The notes under the pieces: model-generated
Told to the model about the DNA's origin: nothing
Database searches by the model: none
Seen by the model: the letters and a program-made list of their open reading frames with translations, nothing else
Source: JANQKX01 sp039028695
GTDB taxonomy: Bacteria > Pseudomonadota > Alphaproteobacteria > Kiloniellales > Kiloniellaceae
Direction of reading: 5' to 3'
NCBI GenBank assembly: GCA_039028695.1
Contig: JBCCHN010000003.1
Span: 1 to 64,000 of the forward strand
Length of the DNA: 64,000 bases
Translations under genes and position numbers: made by a program
Shown here: positions 51,594 to 60,741 of the stretch, in pieces
Position numbering within the stretch: position 1 is the first letter of the stretch
Layout of the letters: each line of letters starts with the position of its first letter

Positions 51594-52555
51594 GATGTTG
51601 TCCTATCCCCGGCCCTGGGCAAGGGGCCGCCCTGTTCCAGCCATTGGGCGCAGTCCGGGGTTAGCAAATGGGTGATCTTGTCCTCATAAAGGGCCAAGTC
51701 CTCGTCCCGGTAGAGGCCTTTCCAGCGGCCACCGATGCCACGGTTCAAAAAGCGTTGGGCGCCGCCCAGGAAGATCTGATCAATGTCGGGTGTGAGTTTT
51801 GCCGCATCGCGCCGCATGGCCTCTAGGCTGGCCGCCGCGACAATCTTATCCAAAAGGGATGCGCTGAGCTCAATCTCCAAAAAGGCCGCCAGGCGGTGGA
51901 TTTCGCCCGGCAAGTCGGCCTTTAAGTTGGTGTAATGAAGCATCAGCAGGTTGGGAAGATGGCGTTGATCCCACCAGCTTTGTTGGAAGTGAAAGTATGA
52001 GGTGTTGGGGAATCCGTCCGACTGCCAATCGCAGACACTTTCGGTGAGCCAGCGGTGAAATTCGTCGGCCGGATTCGGATGGGGGGTGGGAAAGGGCTTG
52101 CCCAATAGGGGTTCCTTCATTCCAATCTCATCAAGCTTTTCGGTCATCGCGGGCTGGTATCCCATGACATGATTATGCCAAGACAAGGCCGCGTCCCGGC
52201 CGTCTCGGGCTACGTGGATGTACTTTACCTGGTCATATAAGGGCAGTCCGTCCAAGGGCAGATGGGATTTGAAAAATCGCCGATGTGTCAGGCTTGCCAT
52301 GGCCTTTTCTAATTGGGCTTCTGACATCAAGAAGCGACAGTCGATCCAAGGAGAATGATCCTTAAGCGTGACCGGTTCGGCGGTCTTGAAAACAAGGGAG
52401 GCAACGATCCTTTGGGTCCAGGTGGTGCCGCACTTGGGATAGGTCGCGATCACGATGTCATCCGCGCGGGGTCGGTACAGCGCCCAACGCCGGCTGTCCT
52501 CTGTCCAGGTGCGGTATTCCCGTGTCGGTGCCTGCAAGAGTTCCATAGCCCTCAA
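51581..52555 (-). CDS. Sulfotransferase family protein
   Basis: 324 residues. The PAPS-binding loop ATYPKCGTTWTQRI (about residues 38–51) and the 3'-phosphate site VARDGRDAALSWHNHV (about 135–150) are the diagnostic motifs of cytosolic-type sulfotransferases. The C-terminal FLNRGIGGRWKG is the third conserved block (RxGxxGxWK). It transfers sulfate to a hydroxyl or amine of an unknown acceptor. Start ATG 52555 or the ATG three codons on. Lies 11 bases after the LysE-type gene and overlaps the GNAT. Confidence 0.95.
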   Translation of the reverse strand: MRAMELLQAPTREYRTWTEDSRRWALYRPRADDIVIATYPKCGTTWTQRIVASLVFKTAEPVTLKDHSPWIDCRFLMSEAQLEKAMASLTHRRFFKSHLPLDGLPLYDQVKYIHVARDGRDAALSWHNHVMGYQPAMTEKLDEIGMKEPLLGKPFPTPHPNPADEFHRWLTESVCDWQSDGFPNTSYFHFQQSWWDQRHLPNLLMLHYTNLKADLPGEIHRLAAFLEIELSASLLDKIVAAASLEAMRRDAAKLTPDIDQIFLGGAQRFLNRGIGGRWKGLYRDEDLALYEDKITHLLTPDCAQWLEQGGPLPRAGDRTTSCPR

Positions 52556-52566
52556 CCGGCCCTGCC

Positions 52567-53196
52567 TTATCTGGTGGCCACCACGATGCCGGTGCCGATC
52601 AAGGTAGTGCCCAGCACCCGTCCTAGGATTCTGCGCCAGCCGGATTGCTGAAACAAACGCCGGGAGCGGGCGGCCAGGGCCGCATAGCCCGTCAGCAATC
52701 CGGCAATAACGGCAAAGGCGGTGGCCGAGAGCAGCGCTGTGTCAATGACTGACAAGCGCGCCAGGTCCACAAAGGCCGGCAAAAAACCCAAATAAAAGGC
52801 GATGACCTTGGGATTGCCGAGGGTCAGGGAAAATCCTGCCAAGAAGGGGCCAAAGGCTCTTTTTGTGGTCTGGCTCGTGTCTGGCCGCCGCTCTCGTGCC
52901 TCTGGCGCGGCCGGCGGGTTGCGCCACAGGTTAAGGCCCAGCCAGATCAGATAGGCCGCGCCGGCCAGTTTGACGAACAGGAAAAACTCGCCCAGGGTTT
53001 GGGCCGCCACGGCCAGGCCAAAGACGGCCAAAAGCAAAAAGACCACGTCGCCCAGTGCCACGCCCAGGGCCATGGCAAAGGCCGAGCCAAAGCCCCGGCC
53101 CAGCGCCGAGGTAATCACCGCCGCCCAGGCCGGCCCCGGAGATAAACCCAAAATCACCAGCGCCACCGTCAGCGCCAACCAGGTTTCGTTTGTCAA
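52567..53196 (-). CDS. LysE/RhtB family amino-acid exporter
   Basis: About 209 residues and six membrane segments. LILGLSPGPAWAAVI, LGDVVFLLLAVFGLA, AAYLIWLGLNLWR and FLAGFSLTLGNPKVIAFYLGFLPAF are family blocks (the SPGP motif and the GNPK motif). The likely start is the TTG at 53196 that overlaps the TerB stop; an ATG at 53229 lies inside the TerB gene and would add 11 residues. Exports amino acids or similar small molecules. Confidence 0.9.
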   Translation of the reverse strand: MTNETWLALTVALVILGLSPGPAWAAVITSALGRGFGSAFAMALGVALGDVVFLLLAVFGLAVAAQTLGEFFLFVKLAGAAYLIWLGLNLWRNPPAAPEARERRPDTSQTTKRAFGPFLAGFSLTLGNPKVIAFYLGFLPAFVDLARLSVIDTALLSATAFAVIAGLLTGYAALAARSRRLFQQSGWRRILGRVLGTTLIGTGIVVATR

Positions 53197-53654
53197 AGGC
53201 TCGGCCTTTCGCCTCTTAGCTCCTTCCATACCGTGTTGGCATCGTGGCCCAGAAGGACGCAGAGGTTGACGAACTCGATCTCTTCCAGTTCGTCGATGTC
53301 GCCGTCGGCGGTGATGATCAGATAGGCGACTCGCAGCAGGGTCCGGCTGCGCTTGGCGTGGCCGTGCATCTTGCCGACTCGGTCGTGCAGGCGCTGAGTG
53401 GCGACCGCGCCATTTTGCCTGAGGTCTTCCAGGTCTTTATCGAGCAGTAGCGTAGCCGTCTCGCTATCAAATTGGCTTAATGCTTTATCTTTAGAAAGAA
53501 TAGCATCAATCTGATATCGCTCGGATAATTTAATCTTTTTATCCGCATAGGCAACCAAGGCGCAAGCGGCCATGGCGGCGGCCAAAAAGTCACGGTTCAA
53601 AAAGCGATAAATCTCGTAAGAGAGTTTTTCGCGGATGGTAAGGCCGTCTTCCAT
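53193..53654 (-). CDS. TerB-family protein
   Basis: 153 residues, all helical. LAAAMAACALVAYADKKIKLSERYQID and LLRVAYLIITADGDIDELEEIEF contain the two acidic helix-loop motifs (ADKKIxxxE and ADGxIDxxE) of the TerB/TerB-like fold, which bind metal in tellurite resistance proteins. No other ter genes are near, so a resistance role is not supported. The stop overlaps the exporter start. Confidence 0.9.
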   Translation of the reverse strand: MEDGLTIREKLSYEIYRFLNRDFLAAAMAACALVAYADKKIKLSERYQIDAILSKDKALSQFDSETATLLLDKDLEDLRQNGAVATQRLHDRVGKMHGHAKRSRTLLRVAYLIITADGDIDELEEIEFVNLCVLLGHDANTVWKELRGERPSL

Positions 53655-53898
53655 GGGTGGCGGAACCCTTATGTAAAGGTGGGGCGGGTGATAGCGGAAA
53701 GCCTATCTTGGCGCCCATGGGCTGACAAGCTTTGCACCGTGGGGATGTGCGGCTGGGTAAAGCGATGGGGCCGGCGGCTGGCTCAGGCAGCCGGTGTCTT
53801 TACCTTATGGGAACAGCTTTTGCCCTAAACTGGCATAAGGATGGAACTCTGATTGATGTTTTTTGTTTGACCTGTAGAGCCTAACCGAGGCGACCCAT

Positions 53899-54366
53899 AT
53901 GACCGGCCTGCGTACCCAAATGAAAACGCTTCTACTCACCCTTGGCCTAACCGGCAGCATTGCCGGCGGCTTGGCCTCCGTCGGATCCTTCGATGCGCTG
54001 GCCCAGGACAGCCTAGACAGTAACGACTACGACACCGAGCTTAGCACGGATCAAGACATCGATACCTCGGATTTGGAACCGGACGATGCGGGCGAGGCGG
54101 ATGCGGATAGCAGCGGGCTGAGTACCGGTTCCTTGGACGCCGACATCGATCCGGATACCTTGGCGCCCTACGAAGACGGTGCGAACGATCCAGCAGGGTC
54201 AGGTGTTCAGCCGGTGCCCCTGAGCAACGATTTGGATATCGACGCCCAATCCGATCAGACGGATATCGACAATCAAAGCGACACCAGCGACGTCGACGTG
54301 CCCCCGGTTCCCGACGCCCCGGAAATCGACATTCCCGAAGCGGATCAGGACGGACTTGGCCAGTAG
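53899..54366 (+). CDS. Secreted Asp-rich protein
   Basis: 155 residues from the ATG at 53899; a second ATG seven codons on is possible. A signal peptide (LLLTLGLTGSIAGG, cleavage near DALAQ) is followed by a low-complexity chain of Asp, Ser, Pro and Ala with alternating DxD pairs (DIDTSDLEPDD, LDIDAQSDQTDID, EIDIPEAD). No Cys. It would be disordered and bind cations such as calcium if exported. No family recognised. Convergent with the polysaccharide deacetylase gene. Confidence 0.7.
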   Translation: MTGLRTQMKTLLLTLGLTGSIAGGLASVGSFDALAQDSLDSNDYDTELSTDQDIDTSDLEPDDAGEADADSSGLSTGSLDADIDPDTLAPYEDGANDPAGSGVQPVPLSNDLDIDAQSDQTDIDNQSDTSDVDVPPVPDAPEIDIPEADQDGLGQ

Positions 54367-54381
54367 CGCCGAGCGTTCTTT

Positions 54382-55449
54382 CTAGCGCACTAAAAACTGA
54401 ACGCCATACCAGCGAAAGCGCTCTGGCGCGGCCCACTGGGTGCAGTTGATGCGCGCGCGCCCGACGGGGAAGGCTTTGGTCAGGGTGACGGTGACGCGCT
54501 CCTCCCGGCGCGAAACCGGCACCGTGCCCATGCCCGGGGCATAGCAGGCGATGTCGGCCGGACCGACCACCTGGGAATCGACGGAAAAGGCAAAGCTCGG
54601 CGGGTTTTCAACAATTAGAGGATCGGCCGGTCTCACATCGTGAACCGGAAAGGGCAGGGCCTTGACAGCGAGTAAGAAGCGCTCCTCGTTCCCATAGGCC
54701 TGGTTCATGGGAAAGCGGGGCAGAGCAAAGGGATCGGAGGCCCGGTTGGCCACGCCTGATTGCTGTCCGAAAGCGACGGTATAGCCGGCCGCGGCTGCCA
54801 GTTCCTTTGTTTCCAAGCTGAATTCGCCGTAGGGATAGGCAAAGAGGTCCGGAATGGCCCCTAACTCCTCCAAAAAGCGTTGATTTGAGCGGGCCAAATC
54901 GGCTGTCACAAGTTCTTGGGGATGGTCGGCCATGTGTCCATGACTGGCGCTATGGGCGCCGATGGTCACCCCGGCAGCAGCGAGTTCTCGGATCTGGTCC
55001 CAGGTCATAAAGGCTGCACCGCCTCGGTCAATTTCGTCGGTGGCCACGAAGAGGGTAAAGGGCATGCCGGCGGCCTGCAGCCGGGGAAAGGCTTCCCGAT
55101 AGACCGAGGCAAAGGCATCGTCCACGGTGATGGCAACGGTCTTCTCGGGCAAAGGTGGGCCCTTACCCAACAGGCTGGCGACGATCTCCGGCAAGGCCAG
55201 GATCTGAAAATCCCCCTCTTGAAGCAAGCGGATGTGGTCTTCCAATTGCGCCACGGGTGTGTTCGTGCTCGGAAAGCGGTTCTCGCCAAAGCGATGGTAA
55301 ATCAAGATCGAGGCCCCTCGGTTGGCCGGGTTTTCCGGGTCGAAGGCAAGACTTTGCGAGGGAACGAAAGGGCCAAAAAAGCTAAAGTAAATTATAAATA
55401 AAAAACAATAAAATATTGCTGAATAATTATTTCTAAGAACTATTATCAT
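54382..55449 (-). CDS. Polysaccharide deacetylase (NodB domain)
   Basis: 355 residues. A membrane anchor or signal at residues 13–35 (FYCFLFIIYFSFFG). The NodB homology domain spans about 45–260: ILIYHRFGENRFP, AITVDDAFASVY with the metal/base Asp pair, IGAHSASHGHMAD with the His metal ligands, and AYPYGEFS. The order resembles the deacetylase part of PgaB, which N-deacetylates poly-GlcNAc in the periplasm. The C-terminal 90 residues are a beta-rich extra domain. No pga genes next to it. Confidence 0.92.
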   Translation of the reverse strand: MIIVLRNNYSAIFYCFLFIIYFSFFGPFVPSQSLAFDPENPANRGASILIYHRFGENRFPSTNTPVAQLEDHIRLLQEGDFQILALPEIVASLLGKGPPLPEKTVAITVDDAFASVYREAFPRLQAAGMPFTLFVATDEIDRGGAAFMTWDQIRELAAAGVTIGAHSASHGHMADHPQELVTADLARSNQRFLEELGAIPDLFAYPYGEFSLETKELAAAAGYTVAFGQQSGVANRASDPFALPRFPMNQAYGNEERFLLAVKALPFPVHDVRPADPLIVENPPSFAFSVDSQVVGPADIACYAPGMGTVPVSRREERVTVTLTKAFPVGRARINCTQWAAPERFRWYGVQFLVR

Positions 55450-55515
55450 TTTAACTCGGCCTTTGGCGCCATAAGAAGATGGGCCGTAACGGCCCGCTTC
55501 TGGTATAACCGAGCC

Positions 55516-56457
55516 ATGCCTGAATTGCCAGATATCGCCCTTTATATTGAAGCCATGGAGGCACGCCTAACCGGCGCTCGCTTTGGCGGTGCGCGAATCA
55601 AGAGCCCCTTCTTGCTGCGCACGGTGGATCCGCCGCTGCGTGATCTAGAGGGGCGGGCCGTGGTGGACCTAAGGCGTTTGGGCAAGCGAATCGCCATCGG
55701 CTTGGACGGGGATTTTTGGATTGTGATCCATCTCATGATCGCCGGGCGCCTCCACTGGCGGGACGCTCTCGCTGAGGGGAAACCGCCTCTGCCTGGCGGA
55801 CGCAATGGTTTGGCCGCCTTTGATTTCTCCAGCGGCAGTTTGATGCTGACCGAGGCCGGGTCCAAGAAGCGGGCGGGCCTCTGGCTGTGCCGCGGCGCGG
55901 CGGCGCTAAACGACCAAGATCCGGGCGGGCTTGAGGTCCTCACCGCGGACCTGGCCGCTTTCAAAGCTGCCCTTCAAGGGCGGAACCACACCCTTAAAAG
56001 GGCTCTGACCGACCCCCGAATCTTTAGTGGGATTGGCAACGCCTATTCCGATGAAATCCTCCATCGTGCTGGGCTGTCGCCCGTGGCCATGAGTCGCGAC
56101 TTGACCGATGAACAGGTTGGGCGTCTTCATACTGCGGCCCGGGATGCCCTAACCGATTGGACCCGGCGTTTGCGGGACCAGGCGGCGGGCGCTTTTCCGG
56201 AAAAGGTCACCGCCTTCCGCCTTGGCATGGCGGTCCATGGCCGCTATGGCAAGCCGTGCCCAGACTGCGGCACGACGGTGCAACGTATTCGCCACTCCAG
56301 CAATGAGACAAACTATTGCCCGCGCTGCCAAACCGGCGGCCGTCTCCTTGCCGACCGCTCTTTGTCGCGCTTGCTCAAAAAGGATTGGCCCAAATCCATC
56401 GAGGCCCTGGAGCAAGGCCAAGGGCCTTCAGCAGGGCGAGCGCACAAGGTGCGCTGA
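55516..56457 (+). CDS. Fpg/Nei-family DNA glycosylase
   Basis: 313 residues. The N-terminal catalytic PELPDIALY (Pro2 nucleophile after Met loss, Glu3) differs from the PELPEV of canonical MutM, so this is the divergent group of the family. The H2TH part has FSGIGNAYSDEILHRAGLSP, and the C-terminal zinc finger CPDC…NYCPRCQTGG is complete. It removes oxidised bases and nicks the DNA. The C-terminus extends about 35 residues past the zinc finger with a basic tail. Probably monocistronic. Confidence 0.93.
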   Translation: MPELPDIALYIEAMEARLTGARFGGARIKSPFLLRTVDPPLRDLEGRAVVDLRRLGKRIAIGLDGDFWIVIHLMIAGRLHWRDALAEGKPPLPGGRNGLAAFDFSSGSLMLTEAGSKKRAGLWLCRGAAALNDQDPGGLEVLTADLAAFKAALQGRNHTLKRALTDPRIFSGIGNAYSDEILHRAGLSPVAMSRDLTDEQVGRLHTAARDALTDWTRRLRDQAAGAFPEKVTAFRLGMAVHGRYGKPCPDCGTTVQRIRHSSNETNYCPRCQTGGRLLADRSLSRLLKKDWPKSIEALEQGQGPSAGRAHKVR

Positions 56458-56792
56458 GTTGGCAAACATCAAACTTCACTTTTTGGGGCGGCTGTTTTGG
56501 GCGAGCCGGGAAAAGCCATGATCATCGGCCCCGACTTTTTGAAGCGCAATGACTTCCGCCTATCCAAGGACCCGACGACTCTGTCCCAGTCTATGGAAAA
56601 TCCGGCAGTTCTACCGCGACGGTGCGTACTGCCTAGCCAGGGTGTGCATCCAGGAAAAAGGCAGGTGCCGCGATGCCTTGGCCCTTTTTGATGGGGCTGG
56701 CTTTTTATTGCCGGCTGATTTGTTTCTGACTTTTTTTTGTACGGCTCAGGGGTCAGACTAATACCCGAATCTGTTTAGACCCCGAAGCCCTC
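56458..56792. other. Intergenic region with possible gene remnant
   Basis: About 335 bases. An ATG at 56518 opens MIIGPDFLKRNDFRLSK and, one frame over from about 56580, the sequence continues as FYRDGAYCLARVCIQEKG; both look protein-like but break quickly, suggesting a frame-shifted remnant. A T8 run near 56730 lacks a clear hairpin. Confidence 0.35.
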
Positions 56793-57797
56793 ATGTCCCA
56801 AGCCAAGCAAGACATTCCCGGCCGGAAGCCCGACGCGGAGGGTGATCACGACGATGGGGCAATCGGGACCCTGGCGCAGGGGGGCATCGGCCCCTTTGTC
56901 ACCTGGACCGCCCATCGCCTGGCGGAAGACCGGGCGCTTTTGCGAACCTCACGGCGGCACCGTAAAGGCTTGGCGCCTTTGCCTGCCACCTCACCCGCGG
57001 TCCATCCTCATTCCTTTGACCCCCGCCTCTTTGACCCTCGCCTCTTTGACCCTCATCGTGCCGAGCGCATTGCGGGGTGGCGTTGGCTGAGAATTTGGGC
57101 GCCGTCGCGGCTGGCCTGGTGGATCGCCGTGCTTTTCATGATCGGGGCCGCCCACTTTGCTCTGGCATCGGCCGTAGCCTCGGCGGCGGCCTGGCCCCAA
57201 TCCCATTTGGCCGTCGTGCTGTCCCCGGACGGGATCGCCTGGACCTATTTCTTGGGATCTCTCTTTTTTACAACGGCGGCCTATTTGCAATGGCTTGAAG
57301 CGGTAAATGGGGCGCTGAACCGGGTCGGCCCCGACGGGCGACGGGGGCCATGGCGTTATTGGGGCTGGGCGCCCCGCAGTCTGGCCTATTGGGCGGGTGC
57401 CATTCAGTTTGCCGGCACCTTGCTGTTTAATATGAACACGGGCGATGCCCTGATCCTTCAATTGGCTGCGCAAAAGGCGGACTGGACGGCGCAGGACCTG
57501 CTGGTCTGGGTGCCCAACATGGCAGGGTCGGTCTGTTTTCTTACCGCCAGCTATTGCGCGGTGATGGAGGATTCTCACCGCCTGTGGTCTTTTCGGCCCC
57601 GGCGCCTTGCCTGGTGGATTGTGATGATAAACCTGGCAGGCTCGCTGCTCTTTCAAGCCTCCGCCCTGGCCAGTTTCGCGCTGCCCGATGCTCAGACACT
57701 GGCTCTAGAGGCCGCCAACATCACCACCCTAGGCGGCGCCCTTTGCTTCTTCTTTGCCGCCTACCTGCTCATCCCGGAACTCTTCGAGAAGGAGTGA
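56793..57797 (+). CDS. Membrane protein built of repeated W-P-x-x-LA-W/Y-W units
   Basis: 334 residues. A hydrophilic leader of about 90 residues, including the tandem FDPRLFDPRLFDPH, then about seven membrane segments. Three units repeat: IWAPSRLAWWIAVLFMIGAAHF, GWAPRSLAYWAGAIQFAGTLLF and SFRPRRLAWWIVMINLAGSLLF, each followed by a segment with xxxGxxxFFxAAYL. The pattern recalls YrhK-like membrane proteins. The repeat shows the protein grew by internal duplication. Function unknown. Confidence 0.75.
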   Translation: MSQAKQDIPGRKPDAEGDHDDGAIGTLAQGGIGPFVTWTAHRLAEDRALLRTSRRHRKGLAPLPATSPAVHPHSFDPRLFDPRLFDPHRAERIAGWRWLRIWAPSRLAWWIAVLFMIGAAHFALASAVASAAAWPQSHLAVVLSPDGIAWTYFLGSLFFTTAAYLQWLEAVNGALNRVGPDGRRGPWRYWGWAPRSLAYWAGAIQFAGTLLFNMNTGDALILQLAAQKADWTAQDLLVWVPNMAGSVCFLTASYCAVMEDSHRLWSFRPRRLAWWIVMINLAGSLLFQASALASFALPDAQTLALEAANITTLGGALCFFFAAYLLIPELFEKE

Positions 57798-58003
57798 TAA
57801 TCCGCTCCGTGTGGACGGTTTTTGGCTGATCAGATGGATCGCGCCAAGGCGCTCGCGAAAGAATGTGCTGGGCGCGACTACAAGGACTGCGGATTGCCGG
57901 TCGCGGAGTCTTGAAGGGTGACACCTCTCTGGGGTCTTGTCGCTTCCCTCCGCCTAAGTTATCCCTTTGAATATGAGGTCCATCCATTTTGAAAGATAGA
58001 ACC

Positions 58004-58423
58004 ATGCCCTCTTTTGTGACCAACACCCTCTGCCTGGTGTGTCTGAGTGTCCTCTTGGCGGCGGGCATGGTCCTTCCGCTTCAGGCCGGCAGCAAGTTGG
58101 AGGATGGGAAATTAAGCGGAGAGGAGATTGCCGCCCTCCTGACCGACCGCACGGCCCTGGGCGAACATCGCGGGGTGCCCACGCGGCAGTTTTTTGCGGC
58201 TGCCGGTTGGACCGACTATCTGGCTAAGGGGACGCAGCCCGATCGGGGCCGCTGGAAGGTGGACATGGAGCAGGGTAAGTACTGTTCCGAGTGGAACAAT
58301 TCAGGCAAGTGGCCCTGCTATGACATCATGCGCGAGGACGGTACCCTCTATTGGGTGCAGGGCGATCACTACAAATCCCCCTTCTCCATGACTGACGGCC
58401 ACAAGATGAGTTTTGCGGAATAG
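58004..58423 (+). CDS. Small secreted protein, paralogue family member C
   Basis: 139 residues from the ATG at 58004; a TTG five codons earlier is possible. Signal peptide with core LCLVCLSVLLAAGMVL, cleavage near LQAGS. Mature part: KLSGEEIAALLTDRT, WTDYLAKGTQPDRGRW, then YCSEWNNSGKWPCY with two Cys ten apart, and VQGDHYKS. This follows the plan of the proteins at 33269 and 40470 (G-E/D-x-I…T…G-x-W…C…C) but is the most diverged. Function unknown. Confidence 0.75.
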   Translation: MPSFVTNTLCLVCLSVLLAAGMVLPLQAGSKLEDGKLSGEEIAALLTDRTALGEHRGVPTRQFFAAAGWTDYLAKGTQPDRGRWKVDMEQGKYCSEWNNSGKWPCYDIMREDGTLYWVQGDHYKSPFSMTDGHKMSFAE

Positions 58424-58428
58424 GAGCT

Positions 58429-60741
58429 TTACGGATTTTTATAGAGCGGGTCTTTGTGCTGCCGATAAATGAAAATCGGACTGGACCAGGCGTTAAAGCC
58501 GTCCTCGGTGGTTATTCTTAGCCATAGGGGATTATCACCCTCCGGCGCCAGGGGCAGTTGGATCAGACGCGCCATATCCCGGCAATCGTTCACGTCGGGC
58601 AACCGGAAGAGGCGCATTTGTCGGTTCAGGCCGCCCGCCTCCAGCATCAAGTCCTCAAGTCCAATCTCGTCTAACGCGACCTCTGCCGTCACTGGCCCCG
58701 AATCAATCTCCAGTCGGGCGTCGGCAGGCGCCTCGATCCAAGCATCAAAGCCGCCGAAGTTCCCTGTGGTGAGCGTATCAAACGTCACTAAGTTGTCCCC
58801 TTTTAACTCGGTGGGCCGCTCGTGGTTCCAGGCGTTGATGGGCGCAATGCGGGTAATCCGCCCGCTGGAGACGCGCACCTGGCCCTTCCAATAGCTCTGC
58901 CGCCCCCGGCCCCGGTATTCCGCGCCTTCCCAGATAATCCGGATACGCCGGCCCAGGTTTTCTTGTGTGAAGGCCCGCAGGGTCCGAACCACCGTCGTCC
59001 CGTTCAGCACCTCGATGCGCTCGATCGGGGTTTGGGTGATACAGCGCAGGGCCAGTTCCACGGTCTCCTCGTCAGTCTGGACGATGTCCCCCATCATGGC
59101 CTCGCGGGTCGGCTGACCGGCATCGGGGAAGAACCGCGGATCCCGCTCGAAAAGCACGGCCGTGTCCTCGAAACGGGCCGTTACCTCTAAATGGAGGCGA
59201 TTGCCTGTCGTGCCGTAGTGATGGCGCCGGCGCAGGCACTCAAAGATACTGTCGCGGGTAAGCTCCTTGGCCAGAAAACAGGTCAGGCCCCCGTAGGCGC
59301 CGAAGCTGGCCGCGCCTGGATAGCTGGCACCGGGCCGACCTTTGTGGCCGTCGCTGTTACAAACCACGCCGGCGCGGTGGCCCAAGGCAAAGCCATCGGT
59401 CAAAAGCCATTCGAAGGTGCCCCAGGCCGAGTGAATCTCCATAGCGCTTTCCAGCCGCGGATCGTGGGCCTGCTCGATGTCCGCATAGCGTCCGCCCACG
59501 TGGGCATAGACCACGCAGTCCTCGTCTTGCAAATCGCTAAAGAGTTGGGCCGCCGTGTTGGCATCCGTCTCCAGATCCGAGCGATCGGGCAAAAGGGCGT
59601 GAGAAGAACGACGAATCTGACGTCCTTCGCGCCGGAAGTAGACGTTACGATCGCCGCCTACGGCCGTGTTGCCCGACCATTCATAGCCGGGAAAGGTCAC
59701 GAAGCGATGGTCTTCTTGATAGTCGGCGCTTAAACGGTTGATCAAATCCCAAAAAGCGTTGTTGATCTGAAAGTCGTTGGCTTGGTGTCCCGTGGCGTCC
59801 AAGAAGGCTAGGTTCCGGGCAAAATGGAAATATTCCTCAGCGGTGTTAATGCCAACGGACTCGCCGCTTTGCCCATGCATGTCCCCCCAATATCCGGACC
59901 GCTCCCCCGCTTGCAAGACAAGAGGATTGCTTTCCGCCACGGTCGTGCCGTCGCGGTTGATGACGGTAACGCGCAGGGTGCCTTCTTCGGCCACCGACAA
60001 TCCGTCCAGCACGACAGCTCGTTGACCGGGGGTGAAATCTATTCGCGCGGGCAGACCGTCGATAGGCAGGGAAGTTTCCAGGTACAGGGTATCTTCCGCC
60101 TGATCGGTGGGATTGCCCCATAGATCTTCCGCCTTCAGACCGAGGCGAAAGACCTCGCCCGGTCGGCGTAGGCTGGGCAATACCGCTTTCCAGCGGGCTG
60201 GCGGGCCGGGCACGATAGAGATTATGGGCGTATCGGGGATCGGCAGAAAATGACCGGTCGCACAGACATCGGCCAAGACCTTGAATTCAAAACCACTCTC
60301 GCAAAAGGTTTGCAGCTTCAGCCCCGGCGAGCCTTGCGAGCGATCCCCAAACAGAATGGTAATCTGATCCCCCTCGTATAGGCCGTCGCCCCGCACCGTC
60401 ACCTTGAGAGACCGGTACCAGGGGCGCTGTTCGCCCCCATCCTGATAGGCGAGCTGCAGCCGCGATCCGTTGCTGGCCCGGGCGGTCACATAGTTGTAGC
60501 CCGCCGGGTCGTCGATCTGCAGGTAGCCCCAATCGTTGGAATAGCGGTGTACGATCTTGATCGCGCCCGTGTCGTCCAGGCCGAAGCGCCCTGCCGTATA
60601 GGTCAGGGTAAAGCTCTGTAAGCTCCGTGCCTCAAAGGCGCCGACCGGGTCCAATGTGGCCTGGCCGTAGAGCACCGGATCGGTCCCCGGTTCGGCATCC
60701 GACCAGGCATCCCCCATCAATTCGCTTTTGACTTTGGGCAT
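58429..60741 (-). CDS. DUF3604 family protein (PHP-like)
   Basis: 770 residues from the ATG at 60741 (AGAGGATCG in front); a longer frame to 60834 has no such site. The first 300 residues are beta-rich. From about residue 303 the DUF3604 core begins with GYWGDMHGQSGESVGIN, a metal-binding DxHGQ motif, and goes on with AFLDATGHQANDF, TFPGYEWSGNT, YAHVGGRYAD, EIHSAWGTFEW and CNSDGHKGRPG. These His and Asp residues are those of the PHP-type phosphoesterase fold. Cytoplasmic, no signal. The true substrate of the family is unknown. Confidence 0.9.
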   Translation of the reverse strand: MPKVKSELMGDAWSDAEPGTDPVLYGQATLDPVGAFEARSLQSFTLTYTAGRFGLDDTGAIKIVHRYSNDWGYLQIDDPAGYNYVTARASNGSRLQLAYQDGGEQRPWYRSLKVTVRGDGLYEGDQITILFGDRSQGSPGLKLQTFCESGFEFKVLADVCATGHFLPIPDTPIISIVPGPPARWKAVLPSLRRPGEVFRLGLKAEDLWGNPTDQAEDTLYLETSLPIDGLPARIDFTPGQRAVVLDGLSVAEEGTLRVTVINRDGTTVAESNPLVLQAGERSGYWGDMHGQSGESVGINTAEEYFHFARNLAFLDATGHQANDFQINNAFWDLINRLSADYQEDHRFVTFPGYEWSGNTAVGGDRNVYFRREGRQIRRSSHALLPDRSDLETDANTAAQLFSDLQDEDCVVYAHVGGRYADIEQAHDPRLESAMEIHSAWGTFEWLLTDGFALGHRAGVVCNSDGHKGRPGASYPGAASFGAYGGLTCFLAKELTRDSIFECLRRRHHYGTTGNRLHLEVTARFEDTAVLFERDPRFFPDAGQPTREAMMGDIVQTDEETVELALRCITQTPIERIEVLNGTTVVRTLRAFTQENLGRRIRIIWEGAEYRGRGRQSYWKGQVRVSSGRITRIAPINAWNHERPTELKGDNLVTFDTLTTGNFGGFDAWIEAPADARLEIDSGPVTAEVALDEIGLEDLMLEAGGLNRQMRLFRLPDVNDCRDMARLIQLPLAPEGDNPLWLRITTEDGFNAWSSPIFIYRQHKDPLYKNP

